A stretch of DNA of 64,000 nt from Leishmania martiniquensis. Taxonomy: Eukaryota > Euglenozoa > Kinetoplastea > Trypanosomatida > Trypanosomatidae. The notes beneath the pieces are model-generated. The model was not told the DNA's origin, did not search any database, and was given only the letters and a program-made list of their open reading frames with translations. Both the position numbers and the translations under genes were made by a program. The DNA lies in NCBI RefSeq assembly GCF_017916325.1, contig NC_090168.1, forward strand, positions 443,692-507,691. Reading direction: 5' to 3'. Positions 1 through 10,022 of the stretch are shown piece after piece (position 1 is the first letter of the stretch; each line of letters starts with the position of its first letter).

Positions 1-823
1 TGCAGTGGGCCGTACATGTAGTCGAAACTGGCGTTGGACGTATCTGGAAGGCTATCTGCTCAGAGCGGCACATCGCTGAGGGGGGCATCAAATCCTGCTG
101 GACTCTGTTATCTTTTCTTCTTTGATTCTCTACGTGTGCCCGCCACGCATACGTCCTCCCCAACGCCACAGCTTAGTCGACATCAAACCCTCCCCCTCCC
201 CTTCACCCCTCAACACTCACTCTGTGGTACGCAGGCCGAAGGTGTGTTGCATCCGTAGAGGTCGGACGCCCCGCTGACTGTCTGCGTCTGCGCTCGTGCG
301 CTTTTCCTCCGGTTTTCCTTTAGACGCCGACGCTGTCCTCAAGGACAAACATCTTGGTCTCCACCACACACACACATACACTGTGCTCTGCACCACCTTC
401 CGTGAAGTCGAGCTATCGCTCATCTCTTTCGCGCCCCTTTTTCCTACTCCCCATAGGCGGTGACTTCGCGTCGTTTTTTCTCCTGTCCTCTCGACATCTT
501 CCCTTCCTCCGCTGCCCCTCTTTCCCTCAGACCCCTTTCGATCGAATATTGTGGTGCTGTTCTCTTTGTGCCAATCTCTCGTTGGGAGTGGCACCGGCGT
601 CGTGCAGGCCTCGTATATCCGAATGGCCTAGACGAAAATTAAAACAAAAAACGGCCCCGCTGTCTTCGCGAAACACCGGCTGGAAGGCCAAGCGACGGTA
701 GACAAACACCGCTACCTTCCGCTCGCCCGCCACAGTCACGCACACGCACACAGAGTAACACGAACGTGCATGCATGCGCGTGCTTTTGTCTTCGCATCTC
801 TCTTCTGGTGTGCGTAGCTGAGA
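1..823. other. Spacer upstream of the acyltransferase gene
   Basis: No gene is supported here. The first part is probably the 3' flank of a gene left of the window. Pyrimidine-rich sequence dominates from about 440 to 560 and ends in a good trans-splice acceptor. Between that acceptor and the start codon at 824 are several short upstream ATGs, including one at 774 whose frame stops at 819-821, two bases before the gene. Short open frames on both strands overlap one another, have low-complexity composition and resemble no family I know. Confidence 0.6.
471..530 (+). promoter_or_regulatory. Candidate spliced-leader acceptor for the acyltransferase gene
   Basis: A long pyrimidine run ends in CAG at 528-530, the usual layout of a trypanosomatid trans-splice site. 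The leader would then be about 293 bases and contain short upstream ORFs. A second, weaker acceptor (tract about 783-805, AG at 816-817) lies only 6 bases before the start codon and would avoid them. Confidence 0.5.
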
Positions 824-3800
824 ATGTATGTGGCATTATGCCTTTCTCTGTTTGCTGCGGCCGTTATGCTGCCGCTTCTCTCCTTCCTGCGCAGCAACGC
901 CATTCTCCGCGGTGGCGTGGCGCCTGCAGTGCAGGGGTCGAGCACGGGCAGTGAGAGCACCTCTATCGTCGCTCTTTGTGGGGGCAAGCCACCCCCTTCG
1001 CCAGCATTGACTGTCGCAGAGGCTGCGCAGACCACGGCTACATGGGGGAAGGAGACTGCAGCTCTCGGTAGTCCCGCCTTCCCTAACGCCCACTGCAGAA
1101 ACGTGTTGCTGCAGGTCAGTGGTCAGGCAAGTGGAGCGGTAGGGACCACTTCGGCGTGGGACCGGAGGCAGCTGACTGCCGATGACAATATCCGCCTCGT
1201 CTTCCTCTTCACCCTCGCGGTTCCAGTCTTCACGTTTTGGTACTGGAATCTGCGCACACTAGAGCCGAAGGCAGTGCGGTGGATATACGGGCATGGCCGA
1301 AGCGCCAACAAGACGGTCACAATCGACGAAAGCCCGCAGACGTTTTTTCGAGTCTCCCTTGCGGCGCTGCTTCTCGTCTCGGGCTGTGTTACGCTCGTGT
1401 GGTACGCCAGCTTCATCTACCTAAACCACCGCGAAAAGGACGTGAGCCTGAAGCGGCACAGCAAGACGTGGTGGGACCGTGCCGTCAACTGGTTCAAGTT
1501 TCGGGTGTACCGGAGGTGCGTCGACTGCCAGTGCCGCTGGTGGAAGCACTACTTTTCGCTGGAGCTGGTGGCGGCCTATGGCCCGCTGCCGCTGTTTCTT
1601 TTCCCAGATGAGGAGGGGGGCGTTGAGCGGGGCGATCCCGCGATGGAAAAGGGCTACTCGTCACTGCGGGCGTTGGGCGGGGCACCCGAGGCACGTCATA
1701 GTCCGCACCCTCTCTCCACCGCCACTGCTTTGGCGCACGATCTCTCGTCCCCACTGGACACGGAGGTCGCAACGATGCCCGCCTGTCCGCGCCGAGAATC
1801 GCCAATTGGTCTTCGAAGGCATGCGCAGGGGATCTTTGTCAGCCCCCCAGCAGGTGACGCATCCGCAAGGAATCTGCCCAAGAGCGACGTCGACAGCCCC
1901 AAGGACGACTGGGACGAAGAGGAGCGTACGCTCCTGAGGCCACGCCACAGCAATGCCTTCCTGAGGCCGATGAGGCTGTCGTCAAAACAGTGTCTCGATG
2001 AGCACGGCGAGCCTGACGAGCTGCACGTGCGCCAGCCCTCTGCCTCGCGCCCCTCGCAGCAGTTCCGGGATCGCCGCTCGCCCTCACAGCCGCCAGCGAT
2101 GCGGCGCGCTCACTACTTCTTCGCAGCCCACCCGCATGGCATCCTGCCATGGTGCTGCTGCGTGAACATGATCAGCAACGTTGCCCATCGAGATGGCCTC
2201 TTCCTAGACAACCGAGAACACGTGCTCCGTTGTCGCGGTGTCCCGCAGATGTCGGTGGCCTCGGAGATGATGTCGCAGTCATCGCCGATGTCGCCGCTGC
2301 CACACGCAGCAACGATCGCCACAGCGAGTAACGCCCGCCCCGTGTCACCCTCCTCGGGCCTTACCACAAGCCTCCCCGCATCGCTCCCCATCGAAGCGGC
2401 GGAGAGCTCGACTGGTGTGGACGCGGCAGTTAGTGGCGTGTCCTACGCGGTGGGACGCTATTATGTCTACGACCCCTTCTTGAGAAAATTCGTGCTGCGT
2501 CTCGGCAAGGACGAGGCGCTCCCAGCGACATTTGCGGCCGCGGAGGTTTACCGCGAGCGCCTTCGCTACGCGCAAACAAAGGAGGATGCCAGCGCTGCGG
2601 CAGCTGCGGCAGGAACCAGCTCTGCGCCCCGGCGGCTCAGGATTCGCATACGCGCCGTCGCCGCGAGCTTTCCCTTCTACGTTCCCATTATGCGTGAGAT
2701 CTACATGTTTTACGGTTACATGGACGCCTCCTACGACACCTGCAAGCGTGTGCTCCTGTACAACAACAGCACGCACCGAGAGCGGGAGGGCGCACCGCCT
2801 GCCTCGGCGGCATCCTCGGTGAAAGATGAGTTCTCCACGGATGCGAAAGGGGAAGACAAAGGCGACGGCGACAGCAGCGATGATGATCACAATGGGAGCA
2901 CCTTGCCCCATGACCTCAACCACCTGCTGCTATTCCCCGGTGGGGCTTCGGAGGCTCTGCTGTCCTCGGCTCATGGACCGGCTCGCCTGCTGCTGCGGCG
3001 CCGCAAAGGCTTCCTACGCTTAACGATTCACACGCAGAGCGGGCTGGTGCCCGTGTACACCTTTGGGGAAACAGACTACTTTGAGCAGTGCAGCTCCGCC
3101 ACCCCGTTGTGCGCCACACCAGCTGATGGGGATGAGAATACGGTGAACATGCCGCGGCGAGGGGCCTACACTGGCACCCTCCTGAGCCCCAAACCCGCAG
3201 GCGGCGGAGCGGCACTCCAGACGGTGGCCGAGGTGTCACCGCTGTCGCAGGCGAGACAGCAGGTCCATTGTCACTCGCCACAAAGCGGCTCGGCCGTAGG
3301 GCAAGCTGACGGCACCATAGCGTGCTCGGCCCCACCTCCCAACCACAGTGGTGATGGTCGTTTACTCACAGGTGCCACGCCTGCTAACGCCGCGTGCCAT
3401 CCATGCCAACAACCTCCTCTTGGTGCCCCATTCACGTCGCCAATGTCGTCGCCTATCGCCCCGGAACTGTTGCATCCAGCTGCGATGCTGTGCAAGAGGC
3501 ACCACCACGAATCACGGGAGGACCAAGAGGGAAGACTGCTGAAAGAAGCGAGCGAGGAGCAGGAGCGAGACGAGCGGGCTCTGACGCCGCTGTGCATGCA
3601 GCCAATGCCCTTGTCGCGGGTGCCTGAGAGCGGCGACAGTGCGGCCCCGAGGAAGGAAGCGAAGACAGCGACACCGTTGTGCCTTACGGCTAGTCTTGCG
3701 GAAGAGCCGGTAGACAGCTGGTCTTCATTTTGTGAGCGTTCAGCAGAGAGGCAAGCATTTAAGAAGGCGACTGCCTCCTCGCCCCCCGCTGTCGGCCGCT

Positions 3801-4111
3801 TCTGGCGCTTCGTCCACAGCGTGCAGCGGCTCTTCCAAGAGACATTCGGCCTCTCATTGCCCGTCGTCAAAAACATTATACCACGCCGCGTGACAGGAGC
3901 GACCGTCGTGGGCCGGCCCATCTACTTCCAGCTGCCGCCCGACCTGCAGCGCATGTATACAGACCCAACGAATTACTTCGACAAGAAGAAGGAGATGGAG
4001 GTGCTGCATGCTGCGCAGGAGGTGTATGTGCACGAGCTGCAAGAGCTCTTTCTCCGGTACGCGCCACGGTACTTGAAGGATCCTCGTCGGCGAAGACTTG
4101 AGATCATCTAA
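824..4111 (+). CDS. Diacylglycerol acyltransferase, DGAT2 family, with large insertions
   Basis: The 1095-residue product carries the DGAT2-family signature, so it probably makes triacylglycerol from diacylglycerol and acyl-CoA at the endoplasmic reticulum. Hydrophobic segments lie at about 1-22, 125-146 and 173-199. The catalytic HPHG motif is at residues 436-439. It is followed by a block with FYVPIMREIYMFYG near 618, the FPGGASEAL block at about 704, then a KGFLRL...LVPVYTFGETD stretch ending near 750, and VVGRPIYF near 1027. DGAT2 enzymes are normally 350-400 residues. The extra length is low-complexity Ser/Pro/Ala-rich sequence inserted at about 250-430, 480-560 and 760-985. The start is the first ATG of the open frame, and a hydrophobic helix follows at once. 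Acyl acceptor specificity (diacylglycerol, wax alcohol or other) cannot be read from the sequence. Confidence 0.88.
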   Translation: MYVALCLSLFAAAVMLPLLSFLRSNAILRGGVAPAVQGSSTGSESTSIVALCGGKPPPSPALTVAEAAQTTATWGKETAALGSPAFPNAHCRNVLLQVSGQASGAVGTTSAWDRRQLTADDNIRLVFLFTLAVPVFTFWYWNLRTLEPKAVRWIYGHGRSANKTVTIDESPQTFFRVSLAALLLVSGCVTLVWYASFIYLNHREKDVSLKRHSKTWWDRAVNWFKFRVYRRCVDCQCRWWKHYFSLELVAAYGPLPLFLFPDEEGGVERGDPAMEKGYSSLRALGGAPEARHSPHPLSTATALAHDLSSPLDTEVATMPACPRRESPIGLRRHAQGIFVSPPAGDASARNLPKSDVDSPKDDWDEEERTLLRPRHSNAFLRPMRLSSKQCLDEHGEPDELHVRQPSASRPSQQFRDRRSPSQPPAMRRAHYFFAAHPHGILPWCCCVNMISNVAHRDGLFLDNREHVLRCRGVPQMSVASEMMSQSSPMSPLPHAATIATASNARPVSPSSGLTTSLPASLPIEAAESSTGVDAAVSGVSYAVGRYYVYDPFLRKFVLRLGKDEALPATFAAAEVYRERLRYAQTKEDASAAAAAAGTSSAPRRLRIRIRAVAASFPFYVPIMREIYMFYGYMDASYDTCKRVLLYNNSTHREREGAPPASAASSVKDEFSTDAKGEDKGDGDSSDDDHNGSTLPHDLNHLLLFPGGASEALLSSAHGPARLLLRRRKGFLRLTIHTQSGLVPVYTFGETDYFEQCSSATPLCATPADGDENTVNMPRRGAYTGTLLSPKPAGGGAALQTVAEVSPLSQARQQVHCHSPQSGSAVGQADGTIACSAPPPNHSGDGRLLTGATPANAACHPCQQPPLGAPFTSPMSSPIAPELLHPAAMLCKRHHHESREDQEGRLLKEASEEQERDERALTPLCMQPMPLSRVPESGDSAAPRKEAKTATPLCLTASLAEEPVDSWSSFCERSAERQAFKKATASSPPAVGRFWRFVHSVQRLFQETFGLSLPVVKNIIPRRVTGATVVGRPIYFQLPPDLQRMYTDPTNYFDKKKEMEVLHAAQEVYVHELQELFLRYAPRYLKDPRRRRLEII

Positions 4112-6386
4112 TGCGCGCGTTAGTGCCCCCTCTTGCTTCGTGCCCCTCCCTTTCTGCGTATCATGCGGACTCCTCTTCATGTGAGCAGAAGTGCCGCTTC
4201 GTCGAGGGAGGGAGGCAGCCGATCGGATGCTTGCACGAGAGGAATGCCCTCTTGCCGGCTTCGAATTCGAGCCGGGGATAGCTACGCGATATCGAGTTGT
4301 TTCCTCTTTTTTTTCGCGCATTTTGTTTCTTACCTTCTGGAGCGCGTCTTGCGTACCTCGGTGCGACAGAGCATCGATCGGATGCCCGTGAAAGGTGGTG
4401 AAAGAGAAAGACGGAAGCGCCTTCGACATGTGAAGCAGGGGAGGAGGAGGACGATACAGGGAAGAACTGTTTCAGGGGATCTCTTACTTCAGCTTTGTCG
4501 CTCGACGGCCCTTTCGTGCTCCCTGTGCGCGTATGTGTGGGTGATTGTTGAAAAGCAGTGGTGACAAGTAATGGGCGTGTGACTGTGTGTATCTTTTTTC
4601 TCCGCAGGGAGGCTGTGTTTCACGTACGCCTCCTCCTTCGCTTTCCCTTTTCCACCTCTCCGCTGTTCCGATCTTTTTGCCTCGGCGCCTCCTCCCCCTT
4701 CTTCACCACTGCTGCTGTCTTCACTATTCTTGTCTTCGCCCCTTCACCTCATTTTTAGTTTGAAAGCTGTGGGCCGCTTTTTTTTCGTCTTCGATTATTC
4801 CTTTTCTCTCGCGCTCGCTTCTTCTCCCATTGGGAGAGGGCGCTCACCCCCCTCCTTCTCTCTCTGCGTCTGCGCCTCCGCAGCGCAAACACGATTCTGC
4901 CTCGGTCTCGCCTTCTTTTTGTTTGTCTCTTCCATTGGGCCCAGAGGCTTGAGATGCGCCTCTGTATGTCGGTCTTCCGTGCCTTGTTGCCCATTTCTTT
5001 TTCGCTACATGCTTGATTTCTCTTCCATCGCGGTAAATGGTAATACGTCTGTCCCCCTGCCTCAGCATGCTTCGTGCCACCATATGCCGCCTTCCAGAGC
5101 TCGCGAGTTTTGACAGGCCTGTCACCAGAGGAGCAGGGCACCAGCCGCCGCCGGGTGTTCACCCTGTCACCTTTGTGTACTTGTCTACGACTCTGGCTGC
5201 ACGGGCGGGCCCGGCTCCCCATTCTGAGGTGCTTCCCTCTTCTTTTTTCTCATGCGCAGCTCTTCACCTTCACTGCATCTTGCTCTTTTGTGGCTGTTGT
5301 TGTTCCCTTATTCCAGCCTCTAAAGATGCGCGCGACTCAATATACACGGCTGTGTGCGTGTAGGTTTGTCTCTGCGTGTGCGTGTGTGTGTGTGTGTGAG
5401 TGTGCTCGTGTGTCGATTAGGGGGAGGGGAAGGGGGGAAGAAAACGCCAGCGTCGTCTCTGCCGTGTAGTACCTTTCAGGTTTACAAAGAAACAGCAACG
5501 TGTGACAGAAGACGAGAGCAGCGAGGAGAGATACTCAATGCGGCTTCAGCGAATGAGCTTTTGCCTATCGCGGCGCTTCTCTTATCGATGCGCGCATCCA
5601 TCCGACGCTTTGGTCTGCCTCGCAAGTGCCCCATCCCCGCTGCCCTTCGACGGGCCGTCTCTTAGTCCACAAACGGACTGCGACGTTGGAGACCATGAAG
5701 CTCTCCCTCTTTACTCCTCAGTTGCCTTCTTCCTCACATGTGTGACTTCGCCTGCGCGTACTGCGCTCTCTCTCTGTCTCTTTCCTCACCTCTCACTCTC
5801 TCGTTATGGGCGCTGCCGCTAAGGATCTCATTGTTTTCTTTTTGCCGCACCGCAGCGTTTTACAGTAGCAGTCCCTGCCACATACGCCACGGTCACCTAC
5901 GCACCCCCTCCCTTACAGCGACACAGTGCAGTGTACACACACACGCGGGCGCGACCCGGCGACTCAGCGCTGGCGTTGAGGGGTTTCTGATGGACGGGGT
6001 TCGCTTTTTCGCCCCCGCCCCCTTCACTGCACCCCTCTATACTTTATCTTTCCCCGTTTGGGCGGTCATCTCTTGGTTGTACTTCAGCGCCCTCCTCCTC
6101 CCCCTCCTTCTCCCTGTCTGCATGTTTCGCGTTGGTTGCCTGAGTAACTGCGTCTGATCGTTCTCGCTGGAGACATCCGCCTTCTCTACTCGGATTTTTT
6201 GCAGCCTTTCCTTCCTGTGTGATTGTCTTCTCATAATCGTTTGCCTTCCACCGCTCGCAAGACCTCACAGCCGTATTCACCCGCCGGCCCTTTCTCTGGA
6301 GCTCTCTCGCCCTCGCCGCAACAGCAGAGCCCCTCCTCACTCCCCCTACCTTTCCCTGGCGGGCCGCTACTTGTTGACGTGTGGTG
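4112..6386. other. Spacer between acyltransferase and Ca2+ ATPase genes
   Basis: This 2.3-kb stretch is very pyrimidine-rich from about 4600 on. It has a TG microsatellite at 5382-5398 and a sense-strand G-run island at 5420-5437. It should hold the 3' UTR of the acyltransferase mRNA and the leader of the ATPase mRNA. Small frames such as 4133-4564 and 5738-6157 encode low-complexity Ser/Phe/Leu-rich peptides and are not credible genes. Confidence 0.6.
6188..6270 (+). promoter_or_regulatory. Candidate spliced-leader acceptor for the Ca2+ ATPase gene
   Basis: Pyrimidine-rich sequence is followed by CAG ending at 6270. The leader would be about 116 bases with no ATG before 6387. AGs at 6260-6261 and in the 6320s are alternatives. 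Confidence 0.45.
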
Positions 6387-9300
6387 ATGGAGAAGGGGGA
6401 TGTGTTTGTGTTGACCGGCAGTCCCGGGGCCGGCAGGAGTAGCGCCGGTTCTGTGAAGTTATCTGACATGGTTGGCCATAAGCGGATCGACATCCTGATG
6501 AACGACCACGAGGGCCCCGGCGGACTTCTCTACGAGCTGAACGTGCGGAGCTGCCCACTCGGGTCGCCTGCTGTGAATATGAACTCCGCCGAGGAGCGCA
6601 ACGCCGCGATGCAGCGCCGCGAGCTCGGCATTGTAGCGCACACGGTCCCAGAGCGGCAAGCTCGTTACGGCGCGAACTGTTTACCCCAGCCACCGATAGA
6701 AAGCATTTGGCACTTCATAAAGGATTCCATACAGGACGATCGCGTTGTGCAAATCTTGATCGGTGCTGCTTTGATATCCATGGTGCTTGGCTTGACGACC
6801 CCCGACTTCCGCACTGGTGAGATCGACCTTGCCATGGGCTGGATCGAGGGGGCGGCCATCTTCGTCTCCGTGTTCATAGTAACAATGGTCAACGCGGTGA
6901 ACGACTACCGCAAGCAGGAGCAGTTTGCCGAGGTGATGCGGGCCGAGAACGCAGCGCGCCGCAGCGTCACCGTTTGGCGTTATATGCCGCATAGCATCCG
7001 GGGAGAGGGTGGCGGTAGTGTCACCGGCACGGACGGTCTGGCCTGCGTCGCACTGGAGGTGCCGAGCTCGGATGTTGTCGTTGGAGATGTCGTACAGGTC
7101 ACGTCAGGAATGCAGCTCACCTTCGACGCGCTACTGCTGAGCAGTTTCGGCCCCATCGTGGCGGACGAGAGCAGCGTCACCGGGGAGAACGACGATGTGC
7201 TGAAGCAGACGCTAACCGACCCGTTTCTTATTAGCGGGTCATCGTTGCTGGACGGGTCAGCGGAGGGGGTGGCGCTTGTCTGCGCAGTGGGGCCGAACTC
7301 CTTTTCAGGCGAGATTGCGATGTCCATCCAGTCTACGGAGAAGACCAACACGCCGCTGCAGGACCAGCTGGAGGCGATGGCGCAGCTCATTGGTAAGTTT
7401 GGCCTCGGGGCCGCCGTCTTCACGTTTGTCACGCTGCTCATGAAAGAGCTGTTCATGCACTTCGTGCACGGCAACCCACTCTATGCCATGAAGTTCTTCG
7501 AGAACTTGACCACGGCTATCGCCATTGTGGTAGTTGCTGTACCAGAGGGCCTGCCGCTCTCGGTGACCATCTCACTCGCCTACAGCATGCGGCTCATGCT
7601 TAGAGACGGTAACCTTGTCCGTCACTTGGCAGCGTGCGAGACCATGGGCGGGGCAACGGTGTTGTGCACAGACAAGACAGGCACCTTGACTGCCCCAACG
7701 ATGAGGGTGAAGCAAATCCTCCTGGCTGCGGCAACATACACGGCAAACAGTGCCGAGGAGCCGCCGGTAACGTTGCCGGCGCGCTCCGCCCCCCTTCGCG
7801 CCTTTGCGCCGTCGCCGCTGCTGGGGTTAGGGCAGAGCTCCCTCTCGCCCGCACCCACCGGCAGAGCCATCACCGTAGCCCAACCCCCATCAAGCGTGCA
7901 GCTTTTGCTGGATTGCATTGTAGCAAGCGCCGTGGACCCAGAGGTAGGGCGCGCGACCAACAAGACGAGTGAAGCGCTGCTGCGACTCTGTCACCTCATA
8001 CACTGCTCGGGCAACCACACAACACAACAGGATACGCAGTCGTTTCGCAACACCCAGGCCTCTATGCTAACCATTATGCAGGACCCGAGCCGGTGCCGTC
8101 GTTTTCCCTTCAGCTCACATAACAAAATGAGTGTGTGCATGCTGCGGCAAGTGGTCCCGCCCGCTGGCGTGGGCAACGTCGGGGGCCGCACGCGCATTTT
8201 CGCGACCGGCGCCGCAGAGGTCATCTTGACTCGCTGCATTGCGTACATCAGCGATCAGGGTGTGCCGATGCCGATGACGCCTGAAATGCGGGCCTACCAT
8301 GAGCAGACGCTGATTCAGTACGCCGAATCGGGGCTTCGAGTTATTTGTTGCGCTTTTAGCGAGGCACACGGCACGGCAGAAGCAAACCTGTGGAGCCATC
8401 CGTCGCAGCAGCAGCAGCTGCAGCAGAATGGCGCAGCCGTTGCGCTTGACGACAATTTCTGCATGATTGGCATGGTGGGCCTCGAGGAGGATGTGCGGCC
8501 AGAGGTGCCTGGGGCGGTGCACCAGTGCTTTGGAGCGGGTGTGCGTGTGATCATGATCACTGGTGACGCTACCCTGACGGCGATCAACATAGCCCGCCGC
8601 TGCGGACTGCTGCGCAGCGGCTCAAGCAGTGGGTCGCCAATGGGTACGCAGCCGCTGGCCACCAACCGTGCCCTGCGCAGTACGGAGTTGTCTACCTGGC
8701 CGCTTGCTTCAGCGCTCACGAGCAGTAACGAAAACGGATTTAGCCCTACAGAGAACAACGACACCGCCATTCTCGTGAATGCGCCGCCGCTCTGCTACGA
8801 GAATGGCGGCGGCGCCTCTGACGTCGAGGGGCCCTTTTCGGACATTGCGTTTGGCAGGACAGCTTGGATGATGGACGAGCCAGCCGCAAATGTGTCGCCT
8901 CAGCAGCTCATGGATAACGGCTACGTCCTGGACGGAGAAACCTTTCGACAGCTCAGCGATGCGGAGCTGCTGCAGCAGTACATGCCGCATATTCGCATTC
9001 TCGCTCGCGCCACGCCCATGGACAAGAAGAGGCTGCTCTCCCTCCTGCGCCGCATCGACTCAAGCGCAGTGATAGCAATGACCGGCGATGGCACCAATGA
9101 CGCGCCAGCCCTAAAGCTTAGCGATGTGGGGTTCGCCATGAATGGCGGCAGTGACGTGGCGAAGCGCGCATCAGATATCATTTTGCTGAACGACAACTTC
9201 ATTGGCATGGTGAAAGCCACGATGTGGGGCCGAAACGTCAAGGACAACATTCGAAAGTTCCTGCAGTTTCAGCTCACAGTCAACTTTGCGGCGTGTGTGG

Positions 9301-10022
9301 TCTCCTTCTTTGGTGCTGTCATGAGCAAGCAGAACATGTCGCCGCTGAAGCCCGTGCAACTCCTCTGGTTGAACCTCATCATGGACACACTTGCCGCCCT
9401 AGCGTTGGCGACGGAGCTGCCGTGTGAGTCGATGCTGCTTTCCCGGCCACCTGAGTCAAAGGGTGCGCCGATCATCGTGCCGAGCATGTGGTTCCAGATC
9501 GGCTTCCAGAGCGCCTTCCAACTCCTGTGCCAGCTTTTTCTGCTTGGCTACGGGAGTATGCTGCTGAGCACGCATGGGCAGTCAAATCCGTCGCAAGCCA
9601 CCGGGGCATCGGCGCGCGACGCACGCCATTTCAGTGACACCCACCTCTGCTTCGTCTTCAATGCGTTCGTATGGATGCAGATATTTAACTTCTTCAACGC
9701 TCGCCTGCTACACCGCAACGAGGGCTTCTTCTCTAACTGGGAGGATAGCTCGGTGCTCTTTGTTATTGTCTGTGTCATTGTGCTTTTGCAGGCGATCATC
9801 GTGGAGCTCGGCGGAAAGATGATGTCTACAGTTCCCCTGACGGCGCAGGAATGGTTCTACTCGGTCGCCATCGCAAGCGGCACCCTGCCGGTGGGCGCCG
9901 TCTCACGCATCATCTATGATCGCTACACGAGGCGCAAGCCGCTGCGTGAGGGGTGCTCTCGAGGGCTGCTGTTGCGGCTTCGGCACAGCGTTAAGAGTGG
10001 CAGGATCAAGGGAAAAAGGTAG
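6387..10022 (+). CDS. Plasma-membrane-type (PMCA, type IIB) Ca2+-transporting P-type ATPase
   Basis: The 1211-residue pump should move Ca2+ out of the cytosol into an organelle or across the plasma membrane using ATP. All P-type landmarks are in order: TGEN (actuator) at about 265, PEGLPLSV in transmembrane helix 4 at about 386, the phosphorylation motif DKTGTLT with Asp429, MITGD near 725, and the hinge TGDGTNDAPAL at about 899. LLWLNLIMDTLAALALATE in helix 6 is typical of PMCA rather than SERCA. The first in-frame ATG is at 6387; the two codons before it are GTG. Oddities: the nucleotide-domain lysine of the KGA motif is Thr607 (ATGAAE), the usual EDPVRPE block reads EEDVRPE (700-706), and a Gln-rich insertion precedes it. 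A short basic tail follows the last helix. Organelle targeting cannot be decided from the sequence. Confidence 0.95.
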   Translation: MEKGDVFVLTGSPGAGRSSAGSVKLSDMVGHKRIDILMNDHEGPGGLLYELNVRSCPLGSPAVNMNSAEERNAAMQRRELGIVAHTVPERQARYGANCLPQPPIESIWHFIKDSIQDDRVVQILIGAALISMVLGLTTPDFRTGEIDLAMGWIEGAAIFVSVFIVTMVNAVNDYRKQEQFAEVMRAENAARRSVTVWRYMPHSIRGEGGGSVTGTDGLACVALEVPSSDVVVGDVVQVTSGMQLTFDALLLSSFGPIVADESSVTGENDDVLKQTLTDPFLISGSSLLDGSAEGVALVCAVGPNSFSGEIAMSIQSTEKTNTPLQDQLEAMAQLIGKFGLGAAVFTFVTLLMKELFMHFVHGNPLYAMKFFENLTTAIAIVVVAVPEGLPLSVTISLAYSMRLMLRDGNLVRHLAACETMGGATVLCTDKTGTLTAPTMRVKQILLAAATYTANSAEEPPVTLPARSAPLRAFAPSPLLGLGQSSLSPAPTGRAITVAQPPSSVQLLLDCIVASAVDPEVGRATNKTSEALLRLCHLIHCSGNHTTQQDTQSFRNTQASMLTIMQDPSRCRRFPFSSHNKMSVCMLRQVVPPAGVGNVGGRTRIFATGAAEVILTRCIAYISDQGVPMPMTPEMRAYHEQTLIQYAESGLRVICCAFSEAHGTAEANLWSHPSQQQQLQQNGAAVALDDNFCMIGMVGLEEDVRPEVPGAVHQCFGAGVRVIMITGDATLTAINIARRCGLLRSGSSSGSPMGTQPLATNRALRSTELSTWPLASALTSSNENGFSPTENNDTAILVNAPPLCYENGGGASDVEGPFSDIAFGRTAWMMDEPAANVSPQQLMDNGYVLDGETFRQLSDAELLQQYMPHIRILARATPMDKKRLLSLLRRIDSSAVIAMTGDGTNDAPALKLSDVGFAMNGGSDVAKRASDIILLNDNFIGMVKATMWGRNVKDNIRKFLQFQLTVNFAACVVSFFGAVMSKQNMSPLKPVQLLWLNLIMDTLAALALATELPCESMLLSRPPESKGAPIIVPSMWFQIGFQSAFQLLCQLFLLGYGSMLLSTHGQSNPSQATGASARDARHFSDTHLCFVFNAFVWMQIFNFFNARLLHRNEGFFSNWEDSSVLFVIVCVIVLLQAIIVELGGKMMSTVPLTAQEWFYSVAIASGTLPVGAVSRIIYDRYTRRKPLREGCSRGLLLRLRHSVKSGRIKGKR

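Noticed and set aside
6381..6386. Two extra codons at the start of the Ca2+ ATPase
   Set aside because: Both codons are GTG; the first ATG is at 6387.
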